Of a DNA stretch of 6,420 nucleotides, positions 1 to 5,007 are shown in pieces; within the stretch, counting starts at the first letter, position 1; the number at the start of each line of letters is the position of its first letter. A program made the position numbers and the translations under genes. Origin of the DNA: Candidatus Bipolaricaulota bacterium (GTDB lineage: Bacteria > Bipolaricaulota > Bipolaricaulia > RBG-16-55-9 > DRXL01); contig JAILZC010000058.1 in the NCBI GenBank assembly GCA_023512665.1, positions 1 through 6,420 on the forward strand, given 5' to 3'. The notes below the pieces were generated by a model that was not told the DNA's origin, did not search any database, and worked only from the letters and a program-made list of their open reading frames with translations.

Positions 1-701
1 GGCCAGCTCCCCTCGTAGCTTACGCTTATTATGGCCCCTTTGTTCTTAATCCTAAAGCCTTGGGGTGCACAAACCAGCCAGCCTTGCTGCTGAAAATGCC
101 GGAGAGCCTTCCACACCATAGGGCGCGTCGCCCCTATCAGCTGGGCCTGCTGCTCGTGCGTCAGATGCACCGGCACGAAGATCTCTCCATTCTGCCTAGC
201 CTGCCCAAACCGCTTTGCCAAATGGAGCAGTTGCCAGGCCACCTGCGCCCGCACGCTCCCCCGTGCCAGAAGCACCTGCCAGTGATGGAGATCCCGCAGG
301 CGCTGATTCTGCCGTTGCCAGAAGCGCTCTAAAACCCCAGGGTGGCGTAACAGGGCCAGCCACTGCGCTTCGCTGACCCACCAGCCCGACGTATCGGCTA
401 GAGAGCAGGCCCTGCAAATCCAAGTGTCGTCTTGCCAACACTCCGCCCCCAGCCAATCGCCCGGACCGAGGATCTCCAGACAGTGCTTCTCTAATTCTCC
501 CTGCCCCCACCAACGGCCGATCAGCCCTGTGCAGAGCAGAAAGATCCGCCTGTGACAGATATCATTTTGTTCAAAGAGCACACGATGAGCAGGGTAACAA
601 GCGCGGCGGAAGCCTTGAGCTTGCACTTCATCTCCTAATCCGTCCAAATCGTGGAGCAAGCACTCTGGGGGACACGACGGCCGGCAATCGCGAAGAAGCA
701 T
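1..701 (-). CDS. Crp/Fnr-family transcriptional regulator (3' end beyond left edge)
   Basis: A reading frame of 233 codons runs from ATG at 701-699 to the left edge without a stop. A ribosome site GGAGGGG (716-709) lies 7 bases before the ATG. Residues ~35-110 have the cyclic-nucleotide-binding beta-roll pattern, including RIFLLCTGLIGRWW (52-65) and LEILGPGDWLGAE (75-87). Residues ~112-145 fit the dimer helix, and 180-208 are a winged helix-turn-helix (LTHEQQAQLIGATR, then VWKALRHF and GWL). Family members bind DNA as dimers and respond to cAMP, oxygen, NO, CO or redox state. At 233 residues the protein is already near family length, so the stop is probably just outside. It is unusually rich in Cys (6, 10, 14, 35, 49, 57, 74, 88, 96, 99) and Trp. 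C6-X3-C10-X3-C14 recalls the N-terminal cluster of Fnr-type iron-sulfur sensors, but the spacing differs from E. coli Fnr. The ligand is unknown. It is transcribed away from tatC. Confidence 0.88.
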   Translation of the reverse strand, partial: MLLRDCRPSCPPECLLHDLDGLGDEVQAQGFRRACYPAHRVLFEQNDICHRRIFLLCTGLIGRWWGQGELEKHCLEILGPGDWLGAECWQDDTWICRACSLADTSGWWVSEAQWLALLRHPGVLERFWQRQNQRLRDLHHWQVLLARGSVRAQVAWQLLHLAKRFGQARQNGEIFVPVHLTHEQQAQLIGATRPMVWKALRHFQQQGWLVCAPQGFRIKNKGAIISVSYEGSW

Positions 702-729
702 ATATCTTCCCCTCCCTTCCGGGCTAATA

Positions 730-744
730 TGCTATATTATAGCA
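730..744. promoter_or_regulatory. Palindromic divergent extended -10 promoter / possible operator
   Basis: Bases 730-744 read TGCTATATTATAGCA, a perfect inverted repeat around base 737. On the minus strand it gives TGC-TATAAT (744-736), a perfect extended -10 for the Crp/Fnr gene, with a predicted start near 729 and a leader of about 28 bases. On the plus strand it gives TGC-TATATT (730-738) for tatC, with a predicted start near 745. I see no good -35 on either side, which suits extended -10 promoters. The TGCTA...TAGCA symmetry could also be an operator for the neighbouring regulator, though the odd-numbered centre is unlike canonical Crp or Fnr boxes. Confidence 0.6.
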
Positions 745-764
745 CCGATTCTCGGCAGACTGAC

Positions 765-769
765 AGGAG
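765..769 (+). promoter_or_regulatory. Ribosome binding site for the long tatC start
   Basis: AGGAG lies 6 bases before ATG 776. Together with the predicted transcription start near 745 it supports the long 324-residue reading of TatC, although homology to TatC begins only about 39 residues later. Confidence 0.55.
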
Positions 770-775
770 CGCCAG

Positions 776-1750
776 ATGCCAACCCGTAACAGGGAGCGTT
801 TGCCTTTCTCGTCCCAGCCCCGTATAATCCAGACAAGCCCAATTCAAGAGCCGTTCGCTAAACCTATGGCCAAGAAGGACCCAAACCAAATGAGCTTGAC
901 CGAACACTTAGACGAGCTGCGGGTGCGCGTGATCTACTCGCTGCTCGTCATCGTATCTATCGCGATCATCGCGTATATCTTCCGCGAGCAGATCATGGCG
1001 TTTCTCACGGCGCCGCTGCGGGCACTGACCGGCTCGCGCTCAGAGCTCATAAGATTACTAGAGTCGTGTCGAGCACTGCTTGCTGATCCAAACGCCCTGC
1101 AGATGCCTGAAGATCAATGGTCCAAGCTCGCCTTCGACTGCCGCCGCTTTCTCTTTCAAGGGGGAAGCCTGATCTTCATCCGCCCAACGGAAGTCTTCTT
1201 CGGGTATATTAAATTGGCGTTCTTTGTGGGGCTCTTAATCGGCGCACCCTTCGTGCTCTATCAGGCCTGGCAGTTCATCGTGCCCGCGCTCTTCCCCCAC
1301 GAGCGCAAATACGCGCGCTACGGGTTTCTCACAGGGGCCGGGCTCTTCTATTTGGGCGCGTTTGGATGTCTCTTCTTCGTCGTGCCCATTGCTCTCAGAT
1401 TTTTGATCGAGCTTGGGGGAAACTATCTCCAAGCAGCATTCACGTTCGATAACTATATCTCGTTCATTCTGTGGCTGATGCTGGGGTTTGGGGTCTCGTT
1501 TGAGCTACCAGTCGTGCTCTTTCTCTTGGCGAAGATCGGGCTGGTCTCGCACCGATTCTTGCGGGAGAAGCGCAAATACGCTATAGTAGTAGCGCTCGTC
1601 TTGGGAGCCGTCCTCACACCGACCCAAGACCCATTTACGATGATGACTATGGCGATCCCGCTCATCATCTTGTATGAAGTGACGCTGTGGATCATTCGAT
1701 TTACGGAGAAGAAGGTCGAAGCCGAAATTGCCGCCGAAAAGGGAGGTTGA
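776..1750 (+). CDS. tatC: Sec-independent (Tat) protein translocase subunit TatC
   Basis: TatC is the multispanning inner-membrane receptor for twin-arginine signal peptides and exports folded proteins together with TatA/TatB. Numbering from ATG 776, TatC homology starts at residue 39 with MSLTEHLDELRVR (E47 and R49 match the essential E. coli E15 and R17). P80 follows the first membrane span. RPTEVFFGYIKLAF is at 136-149, F167 and E176 match E. coli F94 and E103 (FPHERK), E243 is in GVSFELP, and D285 is in LTPTQDPF. Six membrane segments can be read. Two features are odd: about 30-38 extra polar residues before the conserved start, and an insertion of roughly 40 residues (~86-128) in the first periplasmic loop with C98 and C122. 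ATG 866 and ATG 890 are alternative starts. No tatA or tatB is visible. It is the first gene of the operon and ends 3 bases before efp. Family assignment is secure; the start is not. Confidence 0.95.
   Translation: MPTRNRERLPFSSQPRIIQTSPIQEPFAKPMAKKDPNQMSLTEHLDELRVRVIYSLLVIVSIAIIAYIFREQIMAFLTAPLRALTGSRSELIRLLESCRALLADPNALQMPEDQWSKLAFDCRRFLFQGGSLIFIRPTEVFFGYIKLAFFVGLLIGAPFVLYQAWQFIVPALFPHERKYARYGFLTGAGLFYLGAFGCLFFVVPIALRFLIELGGNYLQAAFTFDNYISFILWLMLGFGVSFELPVVLFLLAKIGLVSHRFLREKRKYAIVVALVLGAVLTPTQDPFTMMTMAIPLIILYEVTLWIIRFTEKKVEAEIAAEKGG
800..828 (+). promoter_or_regulatory. Possible internal promoter within the tatC 5' extension
   Basis: TTGCCT (800-805) and a perfect TATAAT (823-828) are separated by 17 bases, predicting a start near 835. 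It lies inside the non-conserved N-terminal extension of the long tatC frame and would yield a transcript that can only make the shorter TatC forms starting at 866 or 890. It may be chance. Confidence 0.4.
875..879 (+). promoter_or_regulatory. Ribosome binding site for a short tatC start at 890
   Basis: AAGGA, inside AGAAGGA, lies 10 bases before ATG 890, the codon where TatC homology starts (MSLTEHLDELR). The competing ATG 866 has only a weak and distant AAGAG at 846-850. The site is also ordinary coding sequence for Lys-Lys-Asp, so it could be incidental. Confidence 0.35.
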
Positions 1751-1753
1751 GCT

Positions 1754-2314
1754 ATGGGTGTCAGTGATCTGGGCAAGGGCAAAGTGATCGAGTACGAAGG
1801 GGAGCTGTGGATTATCGAAGACTACGCACACGTCAAGAAGGCCCAGGGGCGTCCCGTGGCCCAGTGCCGTCTGAGACACATCAAGACCGGAAAAGTGATC
1901 CCACAGAACTTCTTCGACTCCGCACCGGTCAAGATCGTCCGGCTCGATGAGCGCCCTATGCAGTATCTCTACAGCAGCAATAATCTCTATACGTTCATGG
2001 ACATGGAGACGTTCGATCAGTACACGCTGACCGAAGAGCAAGTCGCGGATATCAAGCCCTATCTGAAAGAGAACATGGAGGTCTCTGGGCTCTTTTACGA
2101 GGGCGCGTTTGTCAAAGTGGATGTGCCGCTCACCGTCGAGCTACAAGTCAAGCACACCGACCCCGGTGTGCGAGGCGACACCGTGAGCAATGTGATGAAG
2201 CCTGCGGTGCTCGAGACCGGATTGGAATTGAAAGTCCCGCTTTTTATCAATGTGGGAGACTGGGTGAAGGTGGACACGCGCACGGGACAATATGTAGAGC
2301 GTGTCAACCGCTAA
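1754..2314 (+). CDS. efp: Translation elongation factor P
   Basis: EF-P binds the ribosome between the P and E sites and relieves stalling at consecutive prolines. The 186-residue length is typical. Domain I (~1-64) is the KOW-like domain with DLGKGKVIEYEGELW; domain II has MQYLYSSNNLYTFMDMETFDQY; domain III ends in the signature TDPGVRGDT, KPAVLETGLELKVPLF and VKVDTRTGQYVERV. This separates it from the YeiP-like paralogue. The functional loop is odd: an ungapped match to E. coli gives K28-K29-A30-Q31-G32 where KPGKG is expected, so Gln31 stands in the place of the modified Lys34 (or the rhamnosylated Arg of other bacteria). GGGAGG (1741-1746) lies 7 bases before the ATG, inside the end of tatC. 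No EF-P-modifying enzyme is in the window. Confidence 0.95.
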   Translation: MGVSDLGKGKVIEYEGELWIIEDYAHVKKAQGRPVAQCRLRHIKTGKVIPQNFFDSAPVKIVRLDERPMQYLYSSNNLYTFMDMETFDQYTLTEEQVADIKPYLKENMEVSGLFYEGAFVKVDVPLTVELQVKHTDPGVRGDTVSNVMKPAVLETGLELKVPLFINVGDWVKVDTRTGQYVERVNR

Positions 2315-2316
2315 GT

Positions 2317-2730
2317 ATGCCCACCGAACGCAAGGCAGGGAAGCGTGCGCCGTGGCGCGGGCACGTCTCGATCGCCGAGGAGGTCGTCAGCTCTATCGCG
2401 AGTATCGCCGCTCAGGAGGTCGAAGGGCTGAGCGGGCTGAAGGGCACGGTCGCCGACGGCTTCGCGGCGCTGCTCTCCGGTGAGAAGCGCCGAGGGGTAG
2501 CCGCGCAGCTCTCCGAAAACCAGTCCATCCGCATTCGGCTCAAAGCTGTCATTGAGTATGGCTATCCCATCCACGAGGTCGCGCAGAAAGTGCAAGCGAA
2601 GGTGAAGCAAGAGATCGAAGGGATGACGGGGCTGCGCGTGAGCGCCGTGGATGTCTATGTGCAAGAGCTGGACATTGGAGACAAGCAGGCGGAACGGATC
2701 AAGGAGCCGCGCGTGAAGGGGGAGTCGTGA
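2317..2730 (+). CDS. Asp23/Gls24-family envelope stress response protein
   Basis: This small soluble protein of 137 residues belongs to the Asp23/Gls24 (DUF322) family. In Staphylococcus, Asp23 is a membrane-associated protein linked to cell-envelope stress. The family pattern is visible: GHVSIAEEVVSSIASIAAQEVEGLSGL (15-41; G-x-V-x-I-x-x-x-V, then the EVEG turn), a strand IRIRLKAVIEYG (71-82), helix IHEVAQKVQAKVKQEIEGMTGL (85-106), and a final strand VSAVDVYVQEL. A basic N-terminus (1-14) and an acidic/basic tail follow the family. The ATG lies two bases after the efp stop and has no strong ribosome site, suggesting coupled translation. The stop overlaps the GTG start of the next gene (GTGA). 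Next to an AmaP-like gene, it probably binds that membrane anchor. Confidence 0.9.
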   Translation: MPTERKAGKRAPWRGHVSIAEEVVSSIASIAAQEVEGLSGLKGTVADGFAALLSGEKRRGVAAQLSENQSIRIRLKAVIEYGYPIHEVAQKVQAKVKQEIEGMTGLRVSAVDVYVQELDIGDKQAERIKEPRVKGES

Positions 2731-3311
2731 AGCAGACCATAGATTATATTGCCGAGATTTTGTACGCTGGGGCGTTTCTGGTGTGTTGGGCTGGCACAGC
2801 GGGACTTCTGTGGGTGGCGTTTGGGGTGGCGACCGCGCCCCCGGAAAGGGTGTGGGAATATTTTGTCGCCTTCATAAAAAACTCTTGGGGAATTGTGCTT
2901 CTCGATGTCGTGGCCCTGTTGCTCTTTCTGATCGGTATCTATTTCTTAGCGCAGTTGTTGCAGGCGCGGCGGCGCTGGAAGCGCATCCAACACGAGAGCC
3001 CGCGCGGACCTGTAGAAATCTCGCTCTTCGCCATTCGCTCCTATATCGAGCGCATCTTGGCCTACGAATTTGGATTGCGGCGCTATCGGGTGGCGCTGGA
3101 GAACACCAGCAATGGGTTATATGTCTTCATTCGCGCGGAGCTGCCCGTGGGACGCAATGTGCTCAACACCGCCGAAAGGATCCAGCAGACTATAGAAGAG
3201 AACGTCGAAGACCGCGTGGGGGTTAAAGTCCATCGCGTGCAAGTGATCGCGGCGGGGATCACGAGCGAGAGCAGTGAAGAGCGTCCGCTCAGCGAAGGAG
3301 AGATTGACTGA
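2727..3311 (+). CDS. amaP: AmaP-like alkaline shock response membrane anchor protein
   Basis: The protein of 194 residues starts at GTG, overlapping the previous stop by four bases; a purine-rich GGGGGAG (2718-2724) is just upstream. It has two membrane segments, residues ~11-34 and ~55-78, followed by a basic stretch ARRRWKR (80-86) that fits the positive-inside rule. The remaining ~92-175 form a soluble domain with strand-helix-strand character resembling a degenerate Asp23 fold (AIRSYIERILAYEF, YVFIRAELPVG, IQQTIEENVEDRVGVKV). This is the architecture of AmaP, which anchors Asp23 to the membrane in Staphylococcus. Sequence identity to named AmaP proteins cannot be judged by eye; the call rests on topology and on its place between an Asp23 gene and a DUF2273 gene. 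Confidence 0.8.
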   Translation: MKQTIDYIAEILYAGAFLVCWAGTAGLLWVAFGVATAPPERVWEYFVAFIKNSWGIVLLDVVALLLFLIGIYFLAQLLQARRRWKRIQHESPRGPVEISLFAIRSYIERILAYEFGLRRYRVALENTSNGLYVFIRAELPVGRNVLNTAERIQQTIEENVEDRVGVKVHRVQVIAAGITSESSEERPLSEGEID

Positions 3312-3502
3312 TGGCACGCTTGTCCCCAAGTGCTCTCGGCGCGATCTTGGGCGTAGTCGTGGGGCTGGTGTGGATTTGGCTGGGCGTGAAATTATTTCTG
3401 TTACTCTTCTTGGCTGGCTTGGGATTTGCGATGGGCAAGCTCTTTGAATCCGAGGAGCTGCGCGAGCGCGTGCGCGAGCTCTTCTCGTTCTTCTACCGAT
3501 GA
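3311..3502 (+). CDS. DUF2273 small membrane protein
   Basis: This 63-residue protein has two closely spaced hydrophobic segments, ~8-25 (ALGAILGVVVGLVWIWLG) and ~28-42 (LFLLLFLAGLGFAMG), followed by GKLFESEELRERVRELF. The Gly-rich first span, the G-K after the second and the charged amphipathic tail match the DUF2273 family, whose genes occur beside amaP and asp23. Its precise role is not established; a part in the same membrane-anchored envelope module is inferred. The ATG overlaps the last base of the previous stop (TGATG), and its own stop overlaps the nusB start (ATGA). Confidence 0.82.
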   Translation: MARLSPSALGAILGVVVGLVWIWLGVKLFLLLFLAGLGFAMGKLFESEELRERVRELFSFFYR

Positions 3503-3897
3503 AGACCCTATCGCGTCGAGCCGCCCGCGAGCGCATCGTAAAGCTGCTCTTTCAGAGGGACTTTCGCCCCATCAGCTGGGAAGAACTCTTGGCTGAGCAC
3601 CCCACCGATGACCCCTATGTGCGGGAGGTTCTCCAGGGCTTGGAGAGCAAACGCTCAGAGATTGACAGGCTCATCGCGGAGAAGGCCGCGGGCTGGCGGC
3701 TCGAACGGCTTCACTCTGTGGACAGAAATATCTTGCGGCTGGCGGTCTACGAGCTGTGCTACCGCGAAGATGTTCCGCCGGAAGTGGTCATTAATGAAGC
3801 TGTCGAGCTTGCGAAAAAATACAGCGGCGAGCATTCGCCGGTCTTCATCAACGGGATTTTAGATCGCATCTGGAAGGAGCGTGCTCAACGCTCATGA
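3499..3897 (+). CDS. nusB: Transcription antitermination factor NusB
   Basis: NusB pairs with NusE (ribosomal protein S10), binds boxA RNA, and promotes antitermination and processing of rRNA transcripts. The 132-residue length is normal for the family. Signatures are RRAARERIVKLLFQRDF (6-22), GWRLERLHSVDRNILRLAVYEL (65-86) and the C-terminal VVINEAVELAKKYSGEHSPVFINGILD (96-122; the INEAVELAK and F-I-N-G motifs are diagnostic). It overlaps both neighbours by four bases (ATGA at 3499-3502 and 3894-3897), implying coupled translation. nusB downstream of the Asp23 block is a known Gram-positive arrangement. Confidence 0.96.
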   Translation: MKTLSRRAARERIVKLLFQRDFRPISWEELLAEHPTDDPYVREVLQGLESKRSEIDRLIAEKAAGWRLERLHSVDRNILRLAVYELCYREDVPPEVVINEAVELAKKYSGEHSPVFINGILDRIWKERAQRS

Positions 3898-4850
3898 AGA
3901 TCTTAGTGACAGGGGGCGCGGGGTTTATCGGCTCCCACGTCGTAGATGCGTATATCGCTCACAATCATGATGTCGTCGTCATAGACAATCTTGCCACGGG
4001 GCATCGCGAGTTTGTCAATCCCAGGGCGCGCTTCTATCATAGTGACATAGCCGACCGCGCCGCCGTGCGCGAGGTCTTCGCGCGTGAAAGATTTGATCTG
4101 GTCAACCATCACGCGGCGCAAGTGGACGTGCGCGTCTCCGTGCGCGACCCACTGGCAGACGCGCGCACGAACATCACGGGATTGCTCACTTTGTTAGAAG
4201 CCTGCCGAGAATTTTCAGTAAAAAGATTTATCTTTGTCTCGTCGGGTGGGGTCATCTACGGGGAACCAGAGGAGCTGCCCGTCCCAGAAGACGCCCCCAA
4301 AAAGCCGATCAGCCCCTACGGGGTGGCCAAGCTCGCCAGCGAGTTCTATCTCTTCAGCGCCAAGCAGACGTGGGGCTTGGACTATATAGCCCTGCGCTAC
4401 GCCAACGTCTACGGGCCGCGCCAGACCCCCAAGAGCGAGGCCAACGTCATCAGCACCTTTGCGCGCCAGCTGCTTCGAGGGGAGCCCGTCACGATCTTTG
4501 GGGACGGGCACCAGACGCGGGATTTTGTCTTCGTGAGCGACGTTGTCGCGGCCAATCTCTCAGCAACCGAGCGCCTGGAGGAGATCAACCGCGCCCCGGC
4601 ACGCTCCATAGACGATCTGGCGTTCAATATCGGGACGGGCCAAGAGACGAGCGTGAACGAGCTTTTCGAAAGATTTGAGCGCGCCCTGCACAAAAAATGT
4701 GATGCGCGCTACGCTCCGGCGCGCCCCGGGGAACTCCAGCGCAATGCGCTCGATATTTCCAGAGCCAAGCGTATCTTGAAATTTGCGCCCAAGATACCTC
4801 TAGACGAGGGCTTGCCAGAGACTTTGAGCTGGGTGCGCTCAGTCGAGTGA
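3894..4850 (+). CDS. NAD-dependent sugar-nucleotide epimerase/dehydratase, GalE-like
   Basis: This extended short-chain dehydrogenase of 318 residues probably interconverts UDP-hexoses (UDP-glucose/UDP-galactose type) for cell-surface glycan synthesis. The N-terminal Rossmann fold has G7-G-A-G10-F-I-G13 and D31 (VIDN) for the NAD ribose. SSGGVIYGE (116-124) provides catalytic S117, and the YxxxK pair is Y142/K146 in SPYGVAK. The substrate domain has LRYANVYGPRQ, EANVIS, VTIFGDGHQTRDFVFVSDV and FNIGTG. Length and motifs fit UDP-glucose 4-epimerase, but UDP-glucuronate epimerases, decarboxylases and other sugar epimerases share them, so I give no symbol. The start overlaps the nusB stop (ATGA). 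It is the last gene of the operon. Confidence 0.88.
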   Translation: MKILVTGGAGFIGSHVVDAYIAHNHDVVVIDNLATGHREFVNPRARFYHSDIADRAAVREVFARERFDLVNHHAAQVDVRVSVRDPLADARTNITGLLTLLEACREFSVKRFIFVSSGGVIYGEPEELPVPEDAPKKPISPYGVAKLASEFYLFSAKQTWGLDYIALRYANVYGPRQTPKSEANVISTFARQLLRGEPVTIFGDGHQTRDFVFVSDVVAANLSATERLEEINRAPARSIDDLAFNIGTGQETSVNELFERFERALHKKCDARYAPARPGELQRNALDISRAKRILKFAPKIPLDEGLPETLSWVRSVE

Positions 4851-4866
4851 AGTGTAAGGTCGGTTA

Positions 4867-4895
4867 CTGACAGGGCGGGAAGAATCTTTTATACT
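4867..4895 (+). promoter_or_regulatory. Sigma70-type promoter of a putative small RNA
   Basis: CTGACA (4867-4872, five of six to TTGACA) is followed after exactly 17 bases by TATACT (4890-4895, five of six to TATAAT). The predicted start is near 4902. No open reading frame follows on this strand before the terminator at 4965-5006, so the promoter points to a non-coding transcript. Confidence 0.65.
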
Positions 4896-4904
4896 TGGGG
4901 CGAA

Positions 4905-4913
4905 TCACCTCCT
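4905..4913 (+). repeat. Anti-Shine-Dalgarno-like repeat, copy 1
   Basis: TCACCTCCT, identical to 4955-4963 and to the 16S rRNA anti-Shine-Dalgarno core, at the predicted 5' end of the small RNA. On the minus strand it reads AGGAGGTGA but is not followed by a usable start codon and frame. Confidence 0.6.
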
Positions 4914-4916
4914 TGG

Positions 4917-4939
4917 GCTTGGCTCACCCTCAGCCAAGC
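4917..4939 (+). other. RNA hairpin in the galE-downstream region
   Basis: GCTTGGCT (4917-4924) pairs with AGCCAAGC (4932-4939), a perfect 8-bp stem with a 7-base loop CACCCTC. No T-run follows, so it is not a terminator. The loop and its closing base display TCACCCT, a near copy of the flanking TCACCTCCT repeats. Confidence 0.7.
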
Positions 4940-4954
4940 AAGTCACAAACCCTC

Positions 4955-4963
4955 TCACCTCCT
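4955..4963 (+). repeat. Anti-Shine-Dalgarno-like repeat, copy 2
   Basis: TCACCTCCT, a second exact copy 50 bases after the first, in the linker between the upstream hairpin and the terminator stem, where it should be largely unpaired. Confidence 0.6.
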
Positions 4964-4964
4964 A

Positions 4965-5006
4965 GGGGCGGCCCCCAAGGCCGCCTTCTTTTTTCTATTT
5001 TTTTTC
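4965..5006 (+). terminator. Intrinsic terminator of the operon and putative small RNA
   Basis: GGCGGC (4967-4972) pairs with GCCGCC (4980-4985); C4973-G4979 can extend the stem, as can G-T pairs at its base. A long T-rich tract follows (4986-5006, interrupted by C and A). Its orientation serves plus-strand transcription only; read on the other strand no T-run follows the stem. The convergent gene's stop codon (5010-5008) lies immediately beyond. Confidence 0.9.
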
Positions 5007-5007
5007 T

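Larger units (their letters stand above)
4902..5006 (+). ncRNA. Putative ~100-nt small RNA with repeated anti-Shine-Dalgarno motifs
   Basis: A well-formed promoter and an intrinsic terminator enclose about 100 bases between galE and a convergent gene. The predicted RNA starts with GAATCACCTCCTT, which resembles the 3' end of 16S rRNA. It then has a hairpin (4917-4939, 8 bp, loop ACCCT-rich) exposing TCACCCT, an unpaired linker with a second exact TCACCTCCT (4955-4963), and the GC-rich terminator stem. No ribosome site or reading frame is evident on the plus strand. C-rich exposed motifs are how several known Gram-positive regulators (for example RsaE/RoxS and RNAIII) pair with ribosome binding sites; that role here is inference. 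It does not resemble 4.5S, 6S or tmRNA. Alternatively it is only the operon's 3' untranslated region. Confidence 0.5.

Noticed and set aside
60..332. Plus-strand open frame of 90 codons
   Set aside because: It is antisense to the Crp/Fnr frame, which shows clear family motifs across the same bases; no ribosome site.
196..513. Minus-strand open frame of 105 codons
   Set aside because: Different frame from the Crp/Fnr gene on the same strand; composition (Gly/Ala/Arg-rich) is a frame shadow.
730..744. Canonical Crp (TGTGA-N6-TCACA) or Fnr (TTGAT-N4-ATCAA) box
   Set aside because: The half-sites are TGCTA/TAGCA with five central bases, matching neither consensus nor its even-numbered centre.
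1505..2041. Minus-strand open frame of 178 codons across the tatC-efp junction
   Set aside because: Opposite two genes with strong homology; low-complexity His/Asp-rich product typical of an antisense shadow.
4903..4962. Minus-strand AGGAGGTGA sequences as ribosome sites for a gene or leader peptide
   Set aside because: The first is followed only by a 13-codon GTG frame that stops within the second site, and no minus-strand gene follows; the plus-strand small RNA reading explains both copies better.
4902..5006. 4.5S (SRP), 6S or tmRNA identity for the putative small RNA
   Set aside because: No SRP domain IV signature, no 6S-like long open bubble and no tRNA-like ends are visible.
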